From positions 1-30,374 of the forward strand of contig CAYFIR010000083.1 of the NCBI GenBank assembly GCA_964343195.1: 30,374 nt of DNA. The letters are read 5' to 3'. Positions 1 through 5,587 of this stretch are shown piece by piece. Under the pieces are notes generated by a model, which made no database searches, had not been told where the DNA came from, and saw only the letters and a program-made list of their open reading frames with translations. The position numbers and the translations under genes are program-made. This stretch comes from CAYVAP01 sp964343195 (GTDB taxonomy: Bacteria > Bacteroidota > Bacteroidia > J057). Numbering within the stretch: the first letter of the stretch is position 1; the number at the start of each line of letters is the position of its first letter.

Positions 1-83
1 CAACTATTGCTCCCCCATAGCCTGACAACCACGGCTTGCTGCCCGAAGAGCATCGTCCAATGCCGATTCTCGGCATAAACTGC

Positions 84-127
84 GCATTAAAGGCCGGGGC
101 ACGTCCTGCGGCCCCAGCCTTTAATGC
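84..127. repeat. Large stem-loop left of the AT-rich operon
   Basis: Seen: a 17-base arm at 84-100 pairs with 111-127 with one mismatch, leaving a 10-base loop. The ends are GCATT and AATGC and the core is GC-rich. A smaller perfect hairpin (TGCCG/CGGCA) lies just before it at 61-75. No T-run follows either strand closely, so a simple terminator is not the best reading. The span (44 nt), the end pentamers and the GC-rich core resemble the three hairpins at 4430-4828. Confidence 0.75.
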
Positions 128-131
128 TTAA

Positions 132-143
132 ATGTTCTCTGCA
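132..143. repeat. Left copy of 12-bp inverted repeat bounding the AT-rich cassette
   Basis: ATGTTCTCTGCA here is repeated exactly in inverse orientation at 2482-2493. The two copies sit where base composition changes from GC-rich to AT-rich and back. The match extends inwards as purine-G-C. It may mark the ends of a mobile cassette, but a 12-bp match could also be chance. Confidence 0.55.
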
Positions 144-179
144 GGCTTTCATTCGCTCCAAATGGTTTTATTTTAAATA

Positions 180-467
180 TCACTTTAACAGGATTAAGTG
201 AGAATTAGATTGTCCCTTTAACCAATGTTTGATATTAGGCTGAATATTCACATAATCTCCTCCTGCTAATTCAATAATTTTTTCAGTTTCATCTTGATAA
301 ATTACTTTTCCAACAATGCACAACAAAAGTGCAGGGGTTTTAGTGATATGTTCTTTTAAAATGCCATTTTCTTGTAGTTGAATTACAGTTGCAGAACCGA
401 TTTCACCTTTGAAAAGAGGTTTTGCTGAAACCTCTTTATTTATAGTATGTAATGCCTTTATATTCAT
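180..467 (-). CDS. Small cupin-domain protein
   Basis: A 95-residue protein with the look of a single cupin beta-barrel. It has a hydrophobic core strand (PALLLCIVGKVIYQ), then a turn with an acidic stretch, then GGDYVNIQPNIKHWLKG, which matches the second cupin motif (G-D-x-x-x-x-P-x-x-x-H). The first cupin motif lacks the usual two histidines, so metal binding is doubtful. Its ATG overlaps the stop of the upstream lipoprotein gene (ATGA), so the two are probably translationally coupled. It is the last gene of the five-gene operon. Substrate and role cannot be told from sequence. Confidence 0.75.
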   Translation of the reverse strand: MNIKALHTINKEVSAKPLFKGEIGSATVIQLQENGILKEHITKTPALLLCIVGKVIYQDETEKIIELAGGDYVNIQPNIKHWLKGQSNSHLILLK

Positions 468-874
468 TGAAAATATTTATGATAGTTTTGAAAAGACGTT
501 TTTAGTTCATCAATTATTATGTCAGCTTCTTCTGTGTTTTCCGCATCGTCCAAATTTTCTATTAATTGCATATGAGGGTGTAGCCATTTATGAAGTTCTT
601 CATGGCTTTTACCGTTCATGGTACAGCTCTTAATTAAACCTTTATTCTTTGCATTCAACTGCTCGGCAAGTCCTTTGGGGTTGCTGCCATTATAATTCAT
701 GAGTATTTGCTCTGCATCCAAAATATACGGTGTCATTTCAGAATTTACATTCCATTTTTGCCCGTTGTTTAACTCTATTTGTACAGCTTCTTGATTATGG
801 CTTTTGTGGGAGTTCCCACAACTTGTAGCCAATAGTGCAATAAGCACGGCAATAGAAATAATATAGATTTTCAT
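464..874 (-). CDS. Putative lipoprotein of unknown function
   Basis: A 136-residue protein. Its N-terminus has a hydrophobic stretch ending in a lipobox (LLATSC, Cys19), so it is probably a lipid-anchored envelope protein. The mature part is hydrophilic, probably mostly helical, with a histidine-containing stretch (HEELHKWLHPHMQLIE) that might bind a metal. I do not recognise the family. Its start overlaps the stop of the tetR-like gene (ATGA) and its stop overlaps the start of the cupin gene, so all three are tightly coupled. It shares the AT-rich composition of this operon. Confidence 0.75.
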   Translation of the reverse strand: MKIYIISIAVLIALLATSCGNSHKSHNQEAVQIELNNGQKWNVNSEMTPYILDAEQILMNYNGSNPKGLAEQLNAKNKGLIKSCTMNGKSHEELHKWLHPHMQLIENLDDAENTEEADIIIDELKTSFQNYHKYFQ

Positions 875-1458
875 AATTCTGATTTTATAAGTTTTAATAA
901 TGATTTGATTAGTTCGTCACCCTTTTGGGAAATATCAAACTGAAAATTAGCTACACGCCACTTGTACATCAGGAGTCTAACACTTCCCATAACAATGTGA
1001 AGTATATCATCTATCTCAATGATATTTGTAAAAACTCCTTTCTTTTGACCTTCCGATATAATCGGTTTGAGGTGTTTGACTTTTACCGCCATTATTTTCA
1101 GTATCGCTTGATTTATCAATTGGCTTGCCTCTAATAAACCATCTGAAAAGACAGCAATTACAAAATGTGGATTTTGAGCAAAAAAGGTAAATTGATTCTG
1201 AAAAATCGAAATGAATTTTTGCTCTATATTCTCATTCTTTGACAAAGCAAGGGTGTATTGTTCATCCATTCTTTTAGCCACATATTCGAGCATAGCAACA
1301 ATAATATTTTCTTTACTGTTAAAATGCCTATAAAGAGCAGCTTCTGAAAAACCCATTTCTTTGGATAGCTTTTTCGTGGTCAAACCGCTAACGCCTTCAT
1401 CGGTCATAATTCTGCCTGCTGCCTCAATGATTTCAAGTTGTCTATCTGTATTGGTCAT
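871..1458 (-). CDS. TetR/AcrR-family transcriptional regulator
   Basis: A 195-residue protein of normal TetR length. Residues 1-55 form the family's helix-turn-helix DNA-binding domain: ILEAAGRIM-like helix, GVSGLTTKKLS, then GFSEAALYRHFNSKENI, which is the recognition helix and typical signature. The rest is the all-helical ligand-binding and dimerisation domain; its ligand cannot be predicted. It sits in the middle of the operon, 6 bp after dps and overlapping the lipoprotein gene by 4 bp. The perfect 6-4-6 palindrome upstream of the operon (2388-2403) is a good candidate operator, so the operon probably autoregulates. Confidence 0.93.
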   Translation of the reverse strand: MTNTDRQLEIIEAAGRIMTDEGVSGLTTKKLSKEMGFSEAALYRHFNSKENIIVAMLEYVAKRMDEQYTLALSKNENIEQKFISIFQNQFTFFAQNPHFVIAVFSDGLLEASQLINQAILKIMAVKVKHLKPIISEGQKKGVFTNIIEIDDILHIVMGSVRLLMYKWRVANFQFDISQKGDELIKSLLKLIKSEL

Positions 1459-1464
1459 TTGGTC

Positions 1465-1935
1465 TTAGTTTAGGAAGGCAGAATACATCCAAACCAATTT
1501 TTCCTGCATTCGGATATAATCACTCATTAAAGCATTTGTCCCTTCGTCATCTGCTTCTGCTGAAAATTTAAGAATTTCTCTTTGCAGTAAAATAATTGTC
1601 TTGAAGGCTTCTAAAATCTGCTCAACCGCTATTAAGCCATCAGATACTTTTTCACTTTCTTTTATTGTCGATAAGTTGGCATATTGACTATAACTATGTT
1701 CAGGAGTTTGTCCCAAAGTAAGGATTCGCTCCGCTACTTCATCAATTTTTAGAAGTAAGTCATCATACAATTCTTCAAATTTCAGATGCAGTTCAAAAAA
1801 TTTTTCACCTTTGATATTCCAATGATAGCCTCTTGTATTTTGATAAAATACAGAGTAATTGGCAAGCAATACATTGAGTTGCTCCGCTAATTTTTTAGCC
1901 TGTGCCTTTTCAAGACCTATTCTGTTTGTGTTCAT
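1465..1935 (-). CDS. dps: Dps-family DNA-binding ferritin-like protein
   Basis: A 156-residue member of the Dps/miniferritin family, which oxidises Fe(II) with peroxide, stores iron and protects DNA under stress as a cytoplasmic dodecamer. The inter-subunit ferroxidase ligands are visible: His38 in GYHWNIKG, His50 in ELHLKFEELYDD, and Asp65/Glu69 in IDEVAE, with the family's usual spacing. The N-terminus has several lysines that could touch DNA. It is the second gene of the operon, with a 16-bp gap from the membrane-protein gene and 6 bp to tetR. Having the regulator and Dps together suggests a stress-response unit. Confidence 0.93.
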   Translation of the reverse strand: MNTNRIGLEKAQAKKLAEQLNVLLANYSVFYQNTRGYHWNIKGEKFFELHLKFEELYDDLLLKIDEVAERILTLGQTPEHSYSQYANLSTIKESEKVSDGLIAVEQILEAFKTIILLQREILKFSAEADDEGTNALMSDYIRMQEKLVWMYSAFLN

Positions 1936-1951
1936 AATTATTAGTTTTGAT

Positions 1952-2362
1952 TTATTGATTTATTGATTTAAAATTTAAGAAAGAAATCCCCATCCAAACG
2001 ACGGATACAGTCATGGCTACAGCACCTAACAAAACTAAGTAAGGCGGCAATCCGAGATATACCTCCGCAAGGATTCCAATTGGCATAAGCAATCCCGTAA
2101 GTCCCAACCAAGAGATAGTTTTGGTATTTTGAATTTTGTCTTTAAAGTGCATTAGCAAGTAGCCTATCAGTATGTTTAGAAAGGCGAACAAGTTGCCATG
2201 CACGTGAGCCAATCGAGCTTCAAAGTGTTTTCCTATACTATAAGATTCTGCCCATTCTTTGGCGTTGGGAGCAAAGTCTCTTAAATAGATAAGCAAGAAA
2301 CCGTAAGCCATAAATAGCCCCATAGTCATGAAGCCGATTGCAATGTTATTTTTTCCATTCAT
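1952..2362 (-). CDS. Four-helix membrane protein with conserved-looking histidines
   Basis: A 136-residue protein with about four hydrophobic segments (roughly residues 7-27, 54-72, 84-104 and 107-129). The second helix starts with ARLAHVHGNLFAFLN (His53, His55). His-x-His-Gly at a helix start recalls small heme-binding or isomerase-type 4-TM proteins, but I cannot assign it to a named family. It is the first gene of the AT-rich operon, directly behind the palindromic operator candidate. The start ATG is the first in the frame and the AT-rich 5' leader is 25 bp from the palindrome. Confidence 0.75.
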   Translation of the reverse strand: MNGKNNIAIGFMTMGLFMAYGFLLIYLRDFAPNAKEWAESYSIGKHFEARLAHVHGNLFAFLNILIGYLLMHFKDKIQNTKTISWLGLTGLLMPIGILAEVYLGLPPYLVLLGAVAMTVSVVWMGISFLNFKSINQ

Positions 2363-2387
2363 AATTTATGATATTTAAAATGTGTTA

Positions 2388-2403
2388 GTTAGTATTCACT
2401 AAC
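2388..2403. promoter_or_regulatory. Perfect 16-bp palindrome, candidate TetR operator
   Basis: GTTAGT-ATTC-ACTAAC is a perfect 6-4-6 inverted repeat 25 bp upstream of the first gene of the operon. Size and symmetry fit a TetR-family operator, and the operon itself encodes a TetR protein. Binding is inferred. Confidence 0.6.
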
Positions 2404-2481
2404 AAAGATATGCAAAAAAAGTTTTCTAATCTGAGTTTTCTTTTTATAATCCTATTGGTTGGTTGGATTTTCTTTTTTGCT

Positions 2482-2493
2482 TGCAGAGAACAT
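2482..2493. repeat. Right copy of 12-bp inverted repeat bounding the AT-rich cassette
   Basis: TGCAGAGAACAT is the exact reverse complement of 132-143. Just beyond it the sequence turns GC-rich. The remaining bases up to the integrase stop (2494-2646) hold no convincing gene, only small hairpins such as CGGGT-a-ACCCG near 2573. Confidence 0.55.
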
Positions 2494-2646
2494 CTTGCTA
2501 ACCCCGCATATTGCGAGTATTCCCTATTGTCCTGCCCTCACTTGCTTCCAGGGCACATTTTTACGGGTAACCCGCTACTGAGAAGCGATGGGGAATGGGA
2601 GGTCTGTATAGGGTAAAGGTGAGACATCTGATTGGTAGGTTGCTCG

Positions 2647-3768
2647 CTAAATATCCAGAAAATCCAAGGGACTGCAAAATTGTGCCCGCGCTTTTTTCGT
2701 AATGTGGGTGTAAATCTCGGTAGTTTCGCTGCTACTATGTCCCAACAACGTTTGGATATATCGCAAATCCATGCCCCGCTCCAGCAAATGTGTAGCAAAA
2801 GAATGTCGAAGGGTGTGAACCGTCGAGTAGGGATTGGCCCCGGCCTTGGCGACTGCCCGCCGGAAAATCTGCTGAATGCTACGTGGGCTATACTGCCCGC
2901 CGTCCTGTCCTTCAAAGAGCCAATACTGAGGCCGATAGACAGTCAGATACTCCGTCAACAGTGTGGCCATCTTGTCTGAAAGCACCGAATAACGGTCTTT
3001 TTTCCCTTTGCCTGCTTTCACAAATACTGATTTGCGGCTCATACAAATATCTACTTTCCGCATCTTGATACTCTCGCCTATGCGTAGTCCTGAACTGTAA
3101 ATGAGCGTCAGGATGGTGCGGTGCTTGAGATTAGTCACCCCGTGTAATATACGCACGACCTCGTCTTCGCTGAAGACATTGGGCAATTGTTGGCTCTTGC
3201 GAGGACGAAGCTCATAATAGGTACGCTCCTGCCCGAGCACTTTTTCGTAATAGTACTTCACGGCGTTGACAGCCTGGTTTTGGGCAGAGGCAGACCAATT
3301 GCGCTCAGACACCCCATGTAACAAAAAGGCCATCAGGTCCTCCTTGCCTAGAGACTCAGGGTGCCGATCTGGGTAATAGACCAGTAATAGCCCCATAAAA
3401 CTCTTGTAGGTTTTGACAGTGCTTGGGCTGTACCGCTGGAGCCGCATCTTTTGTTCCATACGTAACAATTCATGTTGATGCGGTAAAGGCACATCTGTCC
3501 TCGAGGTCTTAACAGCTGCTCTTCTGGCAGATGGTTTCTGGGCAGCAGGTGCCTCCTTTCGGATCACTAACTGAGATTCCCCAAATAACCGCTTGAGGGT
3601 GGTGTAGGCAGCGGACTCGTAGGGGATATGCCAACAACGCAGATCGGGTGTCCAGCGACTGCGAGGAATCTGCTTCATCAGGTGAGGGAAAGCAGGGTCG
3701 TACTCCATGGCCCGAATACCAATGCGACGGGTCCCTTCATATTCAAGGGGAAAAACGCTGATTTTCAT
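2647..3768 (-). CDS. Tyrosine recombinase / site-specific integrase
   Basis: A 373-residue tyrosine recombinase. The catalytic set is complete: Arg229 (SSGLRIGE), Lys254 (KAGKGKKDR), His318 and Arg321 (HTLRHSFATHLLERG), His344 (LLGHSS) and the nucleophile Tyr353 (TEIYTHI). A SAM-like core-binding domain spans about 98-185. In front is an extra N-terminal domain (1-65) seen in many Bacteroidota integrases. The end SPLDFLDI resembles the tail of integron integrases, but the integron-specific insertion between Lys254 and His318 is absent. The chosen start overlaps the ssb stop as ATGA; the reading frame is open further upstream but would lie inside ssb. Neighbouring hairpin arrays may be its substrates (inference). 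Confidence 0.93.
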   Translation of the reverse strand: MKISVFPLEYEGTRRIGIRAMEYDPAFPHLMKQIPRSRWTPDLRCWHIPYESAAYTTLKRLFGESQLVIRKEAPAAQKPSARRAAVKTSRTDVPLPHQHELLRMEQKMRLQRYSPSTVKTYKSFMGLLLVYYPDRHPESLGKEDLMAFLLHGVSERNWSASAQNQAVNAVKYYYEKVLGQERTYYELRPRKSQQLPNVFSEDEVVRILHGVTNLKHRTILTLIYSSGLRIGESIKMRKVDICMSRKSVFVKAGKGKKDRYSVLSDKMATLLTEYLTVYRPQYWLFEGQDGGQYSPRSIQQIFRRAVAKAGANPYSTVHTLRHSFATHLLERGMDLRYIQTLLGHSSSETTEIYTHITKKARAQFCSPLDFLDI

Positions 3769-4112
3769 GATTGTGCTGGGTTTTGTCCCAATAACAACAA
3801 GCTGTGCGCATGAATTTCGGCCTTGGTACGGGTATTTCCCTGCTTGTCCTGGTAGCTGCGATACACCAGTTTGCCCGACACCACTACCTCGCGGCCTTTG
3901 GCCAGGTATTGAGTGGCGATGCCAGCCAGTTTGCCCCAGGCTACGACCTGATGCCACTGGGTATCGGTAATGCGCTCGCCATGAGCGTTTTGATAAGACT
4001 CAGAAGTAGCCAGAGAAAAGGTCGCCAGTTGACTCCCACTGTCAAATTCCCGCTTAATGGGATCCTGGCCCAGACGGCCAATAAGTTGGATGGAATTACG
4101 TAGGTGTTGCAT
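3765..4112 (-). CDS. ssb: Accessory single-stranded DNA-binding protein
   Basis: A 115-residue SSB with an intact OB fold: NSIQLIGRLGQDPIKREF at the start, FSLATSESY, then WHQVVAWGKLAGIATQYLAKG, VSGKLVYRSYQDKQGN and a last strand. The usual long linker and acidic tip (DDDIPF type), which recruits replication and repair proteins, are missing, so this is a short accessory SSB rather than the housekeeping one. Its TGA overlaps the integrase ATG, so both proteins are likely made in fixed ratio. SSBs coat and protect single-stranded DNA; here the partner suggests a role in recombination. Confidence 0.93.
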   Translation of the reverse strand: MQHLRNSIQLIGRLGQDPIKREFDSGSQLATFSLATSESYQNAHGERITDTQWHQVVAWGKLAGIATQYLAKGREVVVSGKLVYRSYQDKQGNTRTKAEIHAHSLLLLGQNPAQS

Positions 4113-4215
4113 GACTCAAAACGATTTAGTGTGAAACATGCTCCCAAACAAGCCACAGCAGCGGTAGCGATTCGTCATAAAAATGTGTAGTTTCGAATAA
4201 CTTCCGTTTTACCCG

Positions 4216-4243
4216 GATACTAAACGTGTGATACACGGGTATC
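4216..4243. promoter_or_regulatory. Nested palindrome upstream of the ssb-integrase operon
   Basis: Inside the 5' region of the operon, GATAC at 4216 pairs with GTATC at 4239, and within it CGTGT (4225) pairs with ACACG (4233) around GAT. It could be an operator, a leader hairpin or part of a recombination site. The rest of 4113-4255 shows no gene. Confidence 0.4.
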
Positions 4244-4255
4244 TTCCCTTGATCT

Positions 4256-4272
4256 ACCCCTCACCAGGGTTC
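4256..4272. repeat. Left arm of 17-bp perfect inverted repeat around the hairpin array
   Basis: The 17 bases here are the exact reverse complement of 5008-5024. The pair encloses 735 bp that hold the three hairpin repeats and the two direct repeats, and lies between ssb and the zinc-ribbon gene. Such an arrangement is typical for the ends of a non-autonomous mobile unit. Confidence 0.75.
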
Positions 4273-4383
4273 AGAGGGCAGCAAATGGAAGAATAATACG
4301 CCGCATATTTTTCTCACGCAGATCGAAGATGCCGCATAGCGGTAGGAGTAAAGACGCAGAGAGAAACCTGTCGGTTTTCAAAG

Positions 4384-4505
4384 CCCCTTCCAAAAGAACT
4401 TTAAAGCAAGCCTGGGGCGGCGTAGGGCGGCATTCGGTGAACGGGGGCGGCTTGTGGGGCAGAATGGAATGCCGAACTTTTTTTGCCTACTTTTTTTGTA
4501 GGGGA
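4384..4505. repeat. Hairpin repeat, copy A
   Basis: First of three related roughly 115-bp units. It shares AAAGCAAGCCTGGGGCGGCG, the GGGGCGGCTTG core and a poly-T/TAC tail with the others. Its outer stem is GGCATTC (4429-4435) with GAATGCC (4467-4473). The last base pair is C-G where copies B and C have T-A, a compensatory change. The stretch 4273-4383 before it holds only degenerate ACGCAGA-type sequence and no gene. Confidence 0.8.
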
Positions 4506-4593
4506 GAAAGTAGCACTTTAAACTTTCTGATTCCTCCCTCTCTCACACAGGCCATCTCCCTCCAAAGGGAGATACTCGCAGTGGCACTTGGGC

Positions 4594-4707
4594 AAAGGTC
4601 TAAAGCACGCTTTTGGCGGCGCTGGCCTGGCATTTGGTGCTCGGGGCGGCTTGTGGGCAGCCTGAAATGCCGAGCTTTTCTTGCTTACTTCTTTTGTAGG
4701 GCAGCAA
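4594..4707. repeat. Hairpin repeat, copy B
   Basis: Second unit. The outer stem is GGCATTT (4629-4635) with AAATGCC (4665-4671). An inner hairpin GGCT (4648-4651) pairs with AGCC (4659-4662). The unit ends in the same T-rich tail and then GGGCAGCAAA, a string that also occurs before copy A at 4276. Confidence 0.8.
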
Positions 4708-4740
4708 ATTGATGAATAATACCCAGCCTATTTTATCGCT

Positions 4741-4867
4741 CCCCTCAAAAAGAACAATAAAGCAAACCTGGGGCGGCGCTGGCCCGGCATTTGGCGCTCG
4801 GGGCGGCTTGCAGGGAAGCCTGAAATGCCGAAGTTTTTTGGCCTACCTTTTTTTGAAAAAAGGTAGG
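4741..4867. repeat. Hairpin repeat, copy C
   Basis: Third and best-folded unit. The outer stem is CGGCATTT (4785-4792) with AAATGCCG (4823-4830); the inner hairpin is GGCTT (4805-4809) with AAGCC (4816-4820). Its tail forms a further 12-bp stem, CCTACCTTTTTT (4842-4853) with AAAAAAGGTAGG (4856-4867). Confidence 0.8.
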
Positions 4868-4930
4868 TCCCGCTGAAGGCGACATTACACTTTCAGAGGA
4901 AACATATTAAAAATCCATTTGCGGAGCTAA
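4863..4930. repeat. Direct repeat, copy 1
   Basis: About 68 bases starting GTAGGTCCCGCTGAA and ending TTGCGGAGCTAA. A second copy follows at 4938-5007. Both ends are nearly identical; the middle differs by substitutions and a small length change. Confidence 0.8.
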
Positions 4931-4937
4931 AAAAAAA

Positions 4938-5007
4938 GTAGGTCCCGCTGAAAGCGAAATTACACTTGCAAACACGTCGAATATTAAAAATCCGATTGCG
5001 GAGCTAA
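4938..5007. repeat. Direct repeat, copy 2
   Basis: Second copy of the 4863-4930 unit at a period of 75 bp. Shared blocks include GTAGGTCCCGCTGAA, ATTACACTT, ATATTAAAAATCC and GCGGAGCTAA. It runs directly into the right arm of the 17-bp inverted repeat. Confidence 0.8.
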
Positions 5008-5024
5008 GAACCCTGGTGAGGGGT
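5008..5024. repeat. Right arm of 17-bp perfect inverted repeat
   Basis: GAACCCTGGTGAGGGGT, exact reverse complement of 4256-4272, 21 bp upstream of the zinc-ribbon gene. Confidence 0.75.
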
Positions 5025-5044
5025 GAGAAAACTCACCTTTCACT

Positions 5045-5413
5045 ATGGAAACAACCACCCGAAACTGCCAGGAATGTGGAGAGGTATTGCGTGGGCGAAT
5101 CGACCAGCGTTTTTGCTCTGATCAATGCCGCAGTACCCATCACAACCGCCGCAAGGCTGCTCCCAGTGAGTTAATGCGCCGCATCAATAGCGCCCTGCGC
5201 AAAAATTACCGCATCTTATGCGCTGCTAATCCCAACGGAAAGACCCGCGTGCGCGGCGACTACCTGCGCGCTCAGGGCTTCAATTTCCATTACTTCACCC
5301 ATCAGTATCGCACCCAGCGCGGGGATACCTACTACTTTGTCTATGAGCAGGGTTACTTGCCCCTTGATGACGATGGGTATGTGCTGGTGGTCAATGAGAG
5401 CTTTAAAGCTTGA
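5045..5413 (+). CDS. Small zinc-ribbon protein of unknown function
   Basis: A 122-residue protein. The N-terminus has a treble-clef/zinc-ribbon pattern: Cys8-x2-Cys11 (CQEC), then Cys24-x3-Cys28 (FCSDQCRSTHHNRRK) followed by two histidines and basic residues. This resembles the short zinc-ribbon proteins common in Bacteroidota. The rest (residues 40-122) is a compact, aromatic-rich alpha/beta region ending in strands (YYFVYEQGYLPLDDDGYVLVV). DNA or RNA binding is likely but not proven. It starts 21 bp after the right inverted-repeat arm and is divergent from ssb-integrase across the repeat array, so it may belong to the same element or simply flank it. Confidence 0.85.
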   Translation: METTTRNCQECGEVLRGRIDQRFCSDQCRSTHHNRRKAAPSELMRRINSALRKNYRILCAANPNGKTRVRGDYLRAQGFNFHYFTHQYRTQRGDTYYFVYEQGYLPLDDDGYVLVVNESFKA

Positions 5414-5500
5414 GCCATAGAAAGCTCCGCAGAACTTGGCGGTTCACCCTCTAACTTCATAATGCATCCCCCCGACCCCTGTTTTTTCCCGCATCCTTGC

Positions 5501-5508
5501 TAACTTTA
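5501..5508 (+). promoter_or_regulatory. Possible Bacteroidota -7 element for metG
   Basis: TAACTTTA resembles the Bacteroidota -7 consensus TAnnTTTG, with one mismatch, about 80 bp before metG. No clear -33 TTTG lies at the expected distance, so support is weak. Confidence 0.3.
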
Positions 5509-5587
5509 CCCTGATCATTGATCCGGGAACCATGAACCAAGAATCGCTCCCTTTCCCTACCGATCAATGTTCGATGACCACTGAACA

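Noticed and set aside
2410..2616. 68-codon plus-strand open frame with a hydrophobic start
   Set aside because: It crosses the cassette border and inverted repeat; its start overlaps the operator region and the rest lacks family features.
4329..4712. 127-codon plus-strand open frame
   Set aside because: It runs through the hairpin repeats and its sequence is a translation of them (repeated AYFFCR); no independent coding signal.
2647..5024. A canonical integron
   Set aside because: The integrase lacks the integron-specific insertion, and the repeats do not show the usual RYYYAAC/GTTRRRY core sites. Only an integron-like working model is kept.
2615..5041. Short inverted match CTCACCTTT / AAAGGTGAG as ends of the recombinase element
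   Set aside because: Only 9 bp and not tied to a composition change; easily chance.
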